64,000 nt of DNA from Treponema ruminis. Lineage in GTDB: Bacteria; Spirochaetota; Spirochaetia; Treponematales; Treponemataceae. Below, piece after piece: positions 8,764 to 15,931 of the stretch. The stretch covers positions 2,108,001-2,172,000 of the forward strand of contig CP031518.1 of NCBI GenBank assembly GCA_017161305.1, in the 5' to 3' direction. Numbering within the stretch: the first letter of the stretch is position 1; each line of letters begins with the position of its first letter. The translations under genes were made by a program, and so were the position numbers. A model generated the notes under the pieces. The model was given only the letters and a program-made list of their open reading frames with translations, had not been told where the DNA came from and did no database searches.

Positions 8764-10277
8764 TATAATTCACCTTCCTTAAATGATTTAGTGCGCATAA
8801 AGTTATACAATCCGAACGGAACCAGTACGACGAAGACGAGAATCGAAAGAACCGAAGCGATATTGTACTGGTTTGAGTTCATAGTGAGTTTGTAAATCCA
8901 TGTAATCAAGTTGTCCGTGCTTCCTGCCTGTGTTGCGATACTGAGGTTGAGGATGTCTGTGCCGGTACCAGTTTTGAGTGAAGGACCGCCGCCTGTAAGG
9001 AAGAAAATTGCACCGAAACTGTTGATGTTGCCTGCAAACTGCATGATGAGGTTTGGCTTGAGCTGATACATGACCATTGGAAGCGTGATTGACTTGAACT
9101 GCTGCCAGCGGCTTGCACCGTCGATTCCTGCTGCTTCATAAAGAGATTTTGAAATTGCAGTCATGGAACTGGTGACGAGAATCATTGAATAAGGGAAGCC
9201 AATCCAGATGTTTACAAGAATAAGGGTAACTTTTGCCAGGAAAGGATCAGAAAGCCATGGAATAGCCTTGATGCCGATTGAATTGAGCATTACGTTGATC
9301 GGACCCATTGTGCCGTTCAAGAGGTTTGCCCAGACAAAGAGGGAAAGCATCTGTGGAATGGCATATGGAAGGATGAAAACAGTTCTGTAAATCTGAGGAA
9401 GCTTGATTCTCTTGTCCAAAAGAACTACAGAGAAGAAGAAGCCTACGAAGAAACATGTGAATGTTGCGAAAACCGCCCAGATAAGAGTCCAGCTTGCTAC
9501 ATGACCGAAAGCCTTGAACCATTCGCCGTTGCCTGTTGCTGAAGAAGATGAGAACATAGTCTTGAAATTTTCAAAGCCAACCCAGTCAACAAGATTGTTA
9601 GGCGGAATGTGGTCTGGAGAAGAGTAGTTTGTGAAAGCTACCAAAGCAGAGAACAAGAGCGGAACAACAGTGAAAAAAGCCATGAGAATGACAGCCGGAG
9701 CGATACCCATGATTGGGAATGAGTTCTGAGCGATGTCATTTCGTGTCTGCTGTCTTGTTGGGAATCTATTTTTGGCGACAATCTTTTCACCGTCCTTGCG
9801 GGCATTAAAGATTGTTGAAATATACAAGAAAATAAATATTGCCAAAAGAATTACAACGATAAGACCGTTAATCATCATGAAGATTGAATGGTCACGTTCG
9901 TTTACCGGAAGTTCAGGATGCGGATCACCCAAAGTGAAAAGGCCTGTCAAACCGCCGATAATTGTATTGTTACAAAAAACAAGATTTACAAAATCCAGGA
10001 AAAAGAAAAGCATTCCGTTTAAAGCGCGAAGAAGGAAATTATCGCCTTCATAGTAAATCGAGTCAAAGAAGTCGCCCGGAATGTATATGTCAAAAAGTCC
10101 TAAAACTATATCAATAAGAATGTATGCCTCGAACAGCATCAGCAGCATACCGCGGAGACGCTGCCTTAATACTGCGAACTGCCCAAGTCCCATATAGCAA
10201 CAGGAAGCGCGCATAGCCTTCTGTGGAAGTTTTGGGTCAATTGATTGATTCTCATTAACTGTATTCGTAGTGGTCAT
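8763..10277 (-). CDS. malF: Maltodextrin ABC transporter permease, MalF-like, with extended N-terminus
   Basis: 504 aa. The C-terminal about 300 residues form a standard MalF-type permease with an EAA loop (EAAGIDGASRWQQFKSITLP) and GIAPAVILMAFFTVVPLLFSALVAF as the first core helix. About 190 residues precede this core. They hold several extra hydrophobic segments (RGMLLMLFEAYILIDIVLG; ALNGMLFFFLDFVNLVF; IFMMINGLIVVILLAIFIF). Extended N-termini of this kind occur in a subset of MalF homologues, but their role is not known. It follows malE after a 93-nt gap with a strong hairpin, and its Shine-Dalgarno is AGGGAG. Confidence 0.85.
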   Translation of the reverse strand: MTTTNTVNENQSIDPKLPQKAMRASCCYMGLGQFAVLRQRLRGMLLMLFEAYILIDIVLGLFDIYIPGDFFDSIYYEGDNFLLRALNGMLFFFLDFVNLVFCNNTIIGGLTGLFTLGDPHPELPVNERDHSIFMMINGLIVVILLAIFIFLYISTIFNARKDGEKIVAKNRFPTRQQTRNDIAQNSFPIMGIAPAVILMAFFTVVPLLFSALVAFTNYSSPDHIPPNNLVDWVGFENFKTMFSSSSATGNGEWFKAFGHVASWTLIWAVFATFTCFFVGFFFSVVLLDKRIKLPQIYRTVFILPYAIPQMLSLFVWANLLNGTMGPINVMLNSIGIKAIPWLSDPFLAKVTLILVNIWIGFPYSMILVTSSMTAISKSLYEAAGIDGASRWQQFKSITLPMVMYQLKPNLIMQFAGNINSFGAIFFLTGGGPSLKTGTGTDILNLSIATQAGSTDNLITWIYKLTMNSNQYNIASVLSILVFVVLVPFGLYNFMRTKSFKEGEL

Positions 10278-10303
10278 GGTTCACTCCCTGTACAATTACA
10301 AAT

Positions 10304-10348
10304 AAGCCAGAGCACCAATTATATAGAAGAAAGTTGATGTTCTGGCTT
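10304..10348 (-). terminator. Hairpin in the malE-malF intercistronic region
   Basis: On the mRNA AAGCCAGAACATCAA, a 15-nt loop and TTGGTGCTCTGGCTT pair over 15 positions with one mismatch and one G-U pair. No U-run follows, so it is better read as a mRNA-processing or 3'-protection hairpin that would keep MalE expression above the permeases. Confidence 0.65.
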
Positions 10349-10370
10349 TGAAATATGTTATTTTTTAATT

Positions 10371-11576
10371 TTATTTAGCACTGTCCATTGCGGCAGCAGC
10401 ACCATTCAAATCTGTAGCAACATCGTCGCCGTCCCAGATTCCAGCGTAAGCTGCACCCATGGCTGACCAGTATGTGTTCATCTGTGGGATTGTTGGCATT
10501 GGGATAGCATATTTTGTCTGCTCGAGGATTCCGTTGCTCAAAGGATCGTTTGTTGTGATGTCTTTGCGTGGAGGAATCTGTTTTGTGAGGGCAAATCGTT
10601 TCTCAAGGTTAGCTTTCTGTGTGAGGAAGTCTGCGAATTCAGCTGCTTCAGCAGGATGCTCTGTGTATGAGCTTACGAATGCAAGACGTACACCAGAGAA
10701 TGAAGTTGCTGGCTGAGACATTCCTGGGAATGCAGGAAGTGGAGCGATACCGTAGTTCAAGCCGAGGCGAGAGAATGCCTCAATCTTCCATGGACCAGTG
10801 ATGAACATAGCTGCTTTTCCCTGTGTGAATGAAGAATCACAGAAGTCGCCTGTCATATCAGCTGATGGAACGTTAAGAATCTGTTTGCGGAGTGACTGGA
10901 AGTACTGAAGACCTTTGATAGCCTCAGGGCTGTTGATGTTGTGCTGTTTGCGGTCATTTCCGTTTGGTCCGAAAAGCTGTGCACCGTAAGAGCTCATGAA
11001 CATGTAGTCGAAGTAACCGTCTGCAACCGGCCAAACCAAAGCGTATTTGCGTTCAGCATCGTTGTTGAATTTTTTTGCATAAGCGATGACTTCATCCCAT
11101 GTTTTTGGTGGTGTAGGGAGCAAGTCCTTGTTATAGAAGAGAGCGTATGTTTCGATTCCGATTGGATATCCGTAAGTTTTGCCGTTATATTTTGCTGCAA
11201 CCTGTGCGGCGTTTACGAACTGTGAGAGATAGTCTTTGTTTGTGTTCTCTGCAACATGTCCGCCGTTTACCAAAGCACCAATGTGGTCGTGTGGAGCAAC
11301 GAAAACGTCTGCACCAACTCCTGCAGGTCCGTCAAGCTCGATTTTTGCGCGTGCGTCTGTTGATTCAACGTGCTCGTACTCAATTTTTACATTTTTATGA
11401 GTTTTCATGAACTCTTTTGCAGCCCATTCAACATATTTTCTTGCTGAATCGTCTGATTCCCAAACTTTGAGAGTGACTTTTCCCGAAGACTTCTTTGAGC
11501 GTTCCTTTCTCGCAGCAAACATGTTGATTGGAGCGAGCATAGCAAGAGCTACAGCAGCACATACAATTTTTTTCAT
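10371..11576 (-). CDS. malE: Maltodextrin ABC transporter substrate-binding protein, MalE-like
   Basis: 401 aa. The N-terminus is a signal peptide cleaved by signal peptidase I (ALAMLAPINMFA then ARKER); there is no lipobox cysteine at the cleavage site, unlike most binding proteins in this window. The mature protein is a cluster-1 extracellular solute-binding fold: VTLKVWESDDSARKYVEWAAKEF at the start, then FVAPHDHIGALVNGGHVAE, and PATSFSGVRLAFVSSYTEHPAEAAEFADFL near the middle. It should bind maltose or maltodextrins in the periplasm and dock on MalFG. It is the first gene of the operon, with Shine-Dalgarno AGGAGG, and is transcribed away from the CBM48-porin gene across a 532-bp regulatory region. 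Confidence 0.87.
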   Translation of the reverse strand: MKKIVCAAVALAMLAPINMFAARKERSKKSSGKVTLKVWESDDSARKYVEWAAKEFMKTHKNVKIEYEHVESTDARAKIELDGPAGVGADVFVAPHDHIGALVNGGHVAENTNKDYLSQFVNAAQVAAKYNGKTYGYPIGIETYALFYNKDLLPTPPKTWDEVIAYAKKFNNDAERKYALVWPVADGYFDYMFMSSYGAQLFGPNGNDRKQHNINSPEAIKGLQYFQSLRKQILNVPSADMTGDFCDSSFTQGKAAMFITGPWKIEAFSRLGLNYGIAPLPAFPGMSQPATSFSGVRLAFVSSYTEHPAEAAEFADFLTQKANLEKRFALTKQIPPRKDITTNDPLSNGILEQTKYAIPMPTIPQMNTYWSAMGAAYAGIWDGDDVATDLNGAAAAMDSAK

Positions 11577-11659
11577 TTTTTAATCCTCCTATATTCTTAC
11601 GGCAAACTGCCGTCATTTCCTGTTTTATATAGAAAGAAACACAGTCCGGAAAGATTTTT

Positions 11660-11685
11660 TTGCATTGGAATCGTTTCCAATGCAA
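11660..11685. promoter_or_regulatory. LacI-type operator, malE side
   Basis: A palindrome with perfect 11-bp arms (TTGCATTGGAA and TTCCAATGCAA) around the centre TCGT. The core TGGAATCGTTTCCA fits the AAxCGxTT pattern of LacI-family sites. It lies 84 bp before the malE start. Confidence 0.72.
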
Positions 11686-11828
11686 GGCAAAAAAAATTTG
11701 GGGGATAAACAATATAGGCACTGCTATCCCCCGCGAAATAAACACAAAGGAGGCTATGCTTTCTTTCTGTTTTCACTATAGACCTTTTTATTATATTCAG
11801 TCAAAAGAATTTTCTGATTTTTTTTGAG

Positions 11829-11977
11829 AAAGTTCCTTTTGTTATAATTTTTTTGTCACTTTCATACAATTTTCACTTTTGTGAAATTTTGACAGATTTT
11901 CCCTGATTTTTTCGTCCGAAAACGTTTTTTTGGCTGAAAGTGTCCATTTTCTCCAAAATTATGACAAAAGGAACTTT
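11829..11977. repeat. 23-bp inverted repeat, 103-bp spacer
   Basis: The left arm (11829-11851) contains AGTTCCTTTTGTTATAAT. The right arm (11955-11977) is its reverse complement with one mismatch (22 of 23). Each arm carries a -10-like hexamer pointing inward. Possible paired activator sites. Confidence 0.7.
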
Positions 11978-12001
11978 TTAGTAAAATTTCGCAAAAAAAT
12001 T

Positions 12002-12030
12002 TTGAATAAGTTTTTTTTATGTCGTAACAT
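12002..12030 (+). promoter_or_regulatory. Promoter of the CBM48-porin gene
   Basis: TTGAAT (12002-12007), 17 bp, TAACAT (12025-12030). The expected start near 12037 lies just before the operator at 12046, a position suited to repression by blocking. Confidence 0.6.
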
Positions 12031-12045
12031 TAGGAAAAATGCAGT

Positions 12046-12059
12046 TGGAAACGATTCCA
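12046..12059. promoter_or_regulatory. LacI-type operator, porin side
   Basis: TGGAAACGATTCCA, the same 14-bp core as at 11666-11679 read in reverse complement, immediately downstream of the predicted transcription start of the porin gene. Confidence 0.7.
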
Positions 12060-12108
12060 TTTTACCGGAATCATTTTCTTATTTGCTAATTTTATTTTGG
12101 AGGAAAAG

Positions 12109-14448
12109 ATGAAAAAAGTTTTGACTTTCATCTCAGTCTTGGCAACTTGTTCTGCACTTCTTTTCGCAGACATTACAGCCAAAAAACTGGACGACGGTTC
12201 TGTTGAAGCTACATTCTTCTACGGAAACCCTCGTGCTACGGAAGTTCTTCTTGCTGGTGATTTCACCGACTGGCAGAACGGGGCATTATCAATGGAAAAG
12301 GGTGATAAAGGATTCACCATCGTGAAGAAATTCCCAAAAGGAACAACTGTAAAGTATAAGTTCATTGTTGATGGCAACTGGACTACTGATTTGAAAGCTC
12401 CGGACTCAGTTGATGACGGCTTTGGCGGCAAGAATGCTATGGCTGAGCTTGATTCTCTTGTTGGTGGTGGAAACGATTCCAACGCTAAAAAAGCAAATAT
12501 TAAATTCATGACCTGGACAATGCTTGGTTCACAGGCAAAATACCTCACACAGGGTGCAAATGATAAATCTAAAAAGGGCATGGATCTTGACAGTGTGACT
12601 GTAGGTGCAAAGAGCTACGCTAAATTCAGCGGCAACGTAACACCTGAAATGCCAGTTTATGTTGAACTTGCTGTTGCAGAAACTGAGCTTGATGACACAC
12701 TTACAATTGATAAAAATCATAACAAGCCAATTAAACTTTATTCAAAAGATTCTTTTGGCAATGAAAAGAAAACATTCCGTCAGTCAGCAAGCGGACTTGC
12801 TTCAAGCCCGGCTGCATGGCTTTCAAATGCTACAGACAACCAGAAATCAGATGACCAGGGACCTGGTACAAATCCTTATCTCGGCCACTTGAAATTCGGT
12901 TTTGAAACACCATGGGTTAACTACAGCACAGGTTTCAACTATGCTAAACAGGACAAACGAACAAAAATCCTTTGGACTACAATTGATGGTAACTGGGATG
13001 CAGGCTATCAGCATGTAGGCGGATTCGCATCATTCAGCACTGGTGCAAAAGCTCAGGATCTCTTTGCTGATAAAGGAATTAAACTTGACGCAGGTTTTGT
13101 TCCAAATAAGAGTGCAGACCGAAAGGGTACAAAATACGGCTACATCGGCTGGTTCGGTGCAGAACTTATGGACCTCGGCTTCACATTTGATTTCCAGTCA
13201 AACGGCATGTTTGACAGCGACGTACTCTTTGAAGAGTCTGTTGAACGCGACTTCATCTTCGGTTTGAAGGAAAAACTCAATGTTGGTACAGGTTCCCTCA
13301 CATTTGCTGCTCAGGGACTCTTTGCTACACATCAGAAAACAAGTGATGAAATTGCTGTAATGAACCTTCGAGACAACCCGAATGGCGGTGGTGTTGCTGA
13401 TTACACAGGCTATTCAACAGACGTATTCTACCGCTCTGGTGATAACGGTGCCAACAACATGGCTGCAGAAGCAAAGTTGAGCTACGATGCAGAAGAAAAA
13501 CTCTGGGGTGTAACTCTTGATTACCGTATGCGTGGTGCTGAAGCTTCAATGCTCTTCCTCCGTGAAAACCATGATGACGGCACATTCGATCTTTCAAACA
13601 CTTTGGGTGTTCTTAACAGCCAGAACATCGGTTTCTCAGGTTATGCAAATCTTTTGGATGACGCACTTTACATCGCTCTCGATGCAACAGCTGCTCTTCC
13701 TCTTAAACATCTTGCTGCTGATTCTGATCTTGTTAGAAAGTATTATTCAGAAGCTGCCTGGGGTGCATGGTATAAAGATCGTTGTTCAAGCGAAATGGAT
13801 CCATTGTTTGGCGTAAAGAGTGGTGCAAAAATGAAGTATGAGCCTACAATCGCTTACTACCTCACCGATGATATCAGCCTTACATTGAATGCCGGCCTCA
13901 AATACAATGCTTTGAACTATGACGATATTGCAAAAGAAGCTGGAAAAACAAACAAATATGAAGCTTCTGACAGCCAGTTCTTGTTCAACAATGCAGGACT
14001 TACAGTGGAATGGTCAGACTTCTCTGACGTAATCAAGCAGATGAATATCTATTATGGTTTGGATAATGCAAATGCAGTTCGCTTGTTCAATACTTTGGTT
14101 GCACAGGTAACTCTTCCAATGGACTTCAAGGTAAGCGCAGCATTCGGTCTCAAAACAGTTAAGAGCACAGATGCTGCAGACGGATACAATAAAGACGAGA
14201 ATACAAAATTTGGTTTTGCTCTTGGTGTAGCAAAACAGATTAAGCGTGTTAAGTCTCCAATTCTCTATGCTCAGTTCGTTTACAATATGGATCCGTACAA
14301 AAAATTTGGCGATGGACAGGACGGTCTTGCTCTCAACGGTGCAAACGTAAGCGACCGCTGGGATGGAAAAGGCGTTGGTGGTATTGATGCTGTTGATTAT
14401 TTCGATGGTTATGCAGCAATTCGTGGCGGAGTCCGCTGGGAATTCTAA
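12109..14448 (+). CDS. Outer-membrane beta-barrel (porin-like) protein with N-terminal CBM48/AMPK-type glycogen-binding domain
   Basis: 779 aa from ATG 12109 (Shine-Dalgarno GGAGG; an upstream in-frame TTG overlaps it and is rejected). A signal peptide ends at LLFA before Asp21. Residues about 27-115 match a CBM48/AMPK glycogen-binding module: VLLAGDFTDWQNGALSM, then VKYKFIVDGNWTTDLKAP and DGFGGKNA. A short Gly/Asn linker follows. The remaining about 640 residues have alternating polar/apolar strands rich in aromatic residues (GYIGWFGAELMDLGFTFDF; YALDATAALPL-type strands). The protein ends in GGVRWEF, with the terminal aromatic typical of outer-membrane barrels. It heads the starch operon opposite malE, so it probably passes maltodextrins across the outer membrane. 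Pore function is inferred. Confidence 0.8.
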   Translation: MKKVLTFISVLATCSALLFADITAKKLDDGSVEATFFYGNPRATEVLLAGDFTDWQNGALSMEKGDKGFTIVKKFPKGTTVKYKFIVDGNWTTDLKAPDSVDDGFGGKNAMAELDSLVGGGNDSNAKKANIKFMTWTMLGSQAKYLTQGANDKSKKGMDLDSVTVGAKSYAKFSGNVTPEMPVYVELAVAETELDDTLTIDKNHNKPIKLYSKDSFGNEKKTFRQSASGLASSPAAWLSNATDNQKSDDQGPGTNPYLGHLKFGFETPWVNYSTGFNYAKQDKRTKILWTTIDGNWDAGYQHVGGFASFSTGAKAQDLFADKGIKLDAGFVPNKSADRKGTKYGYIGWFGAELMDLGFTFDFQSNGMFDSDVLFEESVERDFIFGLKEKLNVGTGSLTFAAQGLFATHQKTSDEIAVMNLRDNPNGGGVADYTGYSTDVFYRSGDNGANNMAAEAKLSYDAEEKLWGVTLDYRMRGAEASMLFLRENHDDGTFDLSNTLGVLNSQNIGFSGYANLLDDALYIALDATAALPLKHLAADSDLVRKYYSEAAWGAWYKDRCSSEMDPLFGVKSGAKMKYEPTIAYYLTDDISLTLNAGLKYNALNYDDIAKEAGKTNKYEASDSQFLFNNAGLTVEWSDFSDVIKQMNIYYGLDNANAVRLFNTLVAQVTLPMDFKVSAAFGLKTVKSTDAADGYNKDENTKFGFALGVAKQIKRVKSPILYAQFVYNMDPYKKFGDGQDGLALNGANVSDRWDGKGVGGIDAVDYFDGYAAIRGGVRWEF
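12468..12481. promoter_or_regulatory. Intragenic LacI-type operator
   Basis: TGGAAACGATTCCA inside the porin gene, in the codons of the Gly/Asn/Ser linker after the CBM48 domain. It is identical to the 12046 site, 422 bp downstream of it. It may be an auxiliary operator for looping. Confidence 0.55.
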
Positions 14449-14472
14449 AGCGAAGTTTTAAGGAGATAAAAA

Positions 14473-15849
14473 ATGAAAAAAATACTTTCATTACTTGCAG
14501 CAGGATTGCTCGCACTCAGCCTTATCGGTTGTTCGGGTGATTTGCATGATTCTGAAGAAATTAACATGTCGGAATTGTTCCTGCGCGGCAACATGAATGG
14601 ATGGGGTTCAACTCCACTTCAGAACGGAACAGGTAATAATGCTGGTAAATATGTCGTAACTTTCAGTGCTGCTGCTACTGAAACTCAGTTCGCTATTGCA
14701 ACAAGCGATGGAAACTGGTCTACTGCTTATCGAATGACTGAAGCTGGTGGAAGTAACTGTGCGGCTTATACTTCTGCAGAACTTGATGGAAAAACTGCAA
14801 AAAAACTCTATCATGGTGGCGGAATGTCAAATGCTACAATTGAAACAGAAGTTGGTACAGATTATACAGTTATAGTTGCACCTGATTCAGGTTTCTTGAA
14901 TGTTTCAATTCTAAAAGGTGAAGCTCCTAAAACAGCTTTTGTTTCTGTAAATGGCGAAATGGCACAGATGGATCTTCTTGAAAAAGGAAGCTACAAATAT
15001 GTTATTAAAGCTGTATCAGGAACAAAACTTGATTTCCAGGTTTTGTATGACGGTGAAGTTTATGGTGCATCAACATCAAGTGTAAGTGTTGATACAGCTG
15101 TTACTTTGACAAAAGCTGCTCCAAAAGTAATTTCTGCTGCTGTTGAAGCCGGCGAACCATACAATCTTTTGCTTGATACTAAAGGAAGTGCTCCAAAACT
15201 TACTGTTGAATATGCTTCTTACAAGGCATTTGTTGCAGGTGGAATGAATGACTGGAGCTTTGCCCGAATGCCTGTTTACATCAAGGGAAAGAACATCGCT
15301 ACTTATCAATTTACAGCTCCTGATGCTGAAGTCGAGTTCAAGATTAAGAAAGTAGATAACTGGACTTCTGATAATGACAATATTTATACAGGTACTGCAC
15401 TTACAGTAAACGGTGGATTTGAATCTAATGAAGACAACAATAGCAATTGTAAGATTTCTGGTCTGGAAAAAGATTCAACATATACACTCATCTTGGATGC
15501 AAGCGATCCTGATGACATTCAGTGTGCAGTAGTTGGCGGAAGTTACGCTCTCTATATTGCAGGTGGAATGAACAGCTGGAATTTTGCAACTACAGGTCTT
15601 CTTCCTGGAGATGCCACAGGGGCTTACTATGAATTCAAAGAAGCTGCAACTGACTGTGAATTCAAAGTAAAAACTGCTCCAACATGGGATTATGGAACAG
15701 AAGTATTCTTTGGTGCAACTGTCACATCTTCAGAAACTGAATGTGGTTCTGATGGAAACGCAAAAGTTACAGCCGCAGCTGGAGATAAACTTTATATCTA
15801 CAGAAATGCTGCTGGAAAATGGTGTGCTAAACTTGTTGCAAAACAATAA
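14473..15849 (+). CDS. Tandem starch-binding surface lipoprotein, SusE/SusF-like architecture
   Basis: 458 aa. A lipoprotein signal peptide ends in LSLIGC (Cys20). The mature protein consists of repeated beta modules that open with the same signature: LFLRGNMNGWG (about residue 35), AFVAGGMNDWSFARM (about 251) and LYIAGGMNSWNFAT (about 359). Each is followed by a strand such as EVEFKIKKVDNWTSDN or CEFKVKTAPTWDYG. A divergent module fills about 155-250. Short W-containing beta-sandwich modules on a surface lipoprotein are the plan of Bacteroides SusE/SusF, though clear homology is not claimed. It lies 24 bp behind the porin gene, with Shine-Dalgarno AAGGAG. Its likely role is capture of starch at the cell surface. 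Confidence 0.7.
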   Translation: MKKILSLLAAGLLALSLIGCSGDLHDSEEINMSELFLRGNMNGWGSTPLQNGTGNNAGKYVVTFSAAATETQFAIATSDGNWSTAYRMTEAGGSNCAAYTSAELDGKTAKKLYHGGGMSNATIETEVGTDYTVIVAPDSGFLNVSILKGEAPKTAFVSVNGEMAQMDLLEKGSYKYVIKAVSGTKLDFQVLYDGEVYGASTSSVSVDTAVTLTKAAPKVISAAVEAGEPYNLLLDTKGSAPKLTVEYASYKAFVAGGMNDWSFARMPVYIKGKNIATYQFTAPDAEVEFKIKKVDNWTSDNDNIYTGTALTVNGGFESNEDNNSNCKISGLEKDSTYTLILDASDPDDIQCAVVGGSYALYIAGGMNSWNFATTGLLPGDATGAYYEFKEAATDCEFKVKTAPTWDYGTEVFFGATVTSSETECGSDGNAKVTAAAGDKLYIYRNAAGKWCAKLVAKQ

Positions 15850-15868
15850 GTTTTGAAATTCTGATTAA

Positions 15869-15912
15869 AAAGCAGGGGCTAGGATTCATCAAGATTCTGC
15901 CCCTGTTTTTTT
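15869..15912 (+). terminator. Intrinsic terminator after the SusE/F-like gene
   Basis: CAGGGGC (15873-15879) pairs with GCCCCTG (15899-15905), with further inner pairing, followed by seven T. It should reduce transcription into the GH13 genes. Confidence 0.8.
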
Positions 15913-15931
15913 AGCATACATGAGAGAATAT

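Larger units (their letters stand above)
11577..12108. promoter_or_regulatory. Divergent control region between malE and the CBM48-porin gene
   Basis: 532 bp, very AT-rich and without a credible gene. It holds a LacI-type palindrome near malE (11660-11685), a second near the porin gene (12046-12059), an AAAACGTTTT palindrome (11919-11928), a 23-bp inverted repeat (11829-11851 and 11955-11977), a promoter for the porin gene (12002-12030), and a small palindrome ACGGCA-AAC-TGCCGT in the malE leader (11599-11613). No clear -35/-10 pair was found for malE. Confidence 0.7.

Noticed and set aside
13325-13597. Minus-strand reading frame within the porin gene
   Set aside because: Shadow of the strongly coding plus strand; no ribosome site and His/Gln-rich composition.
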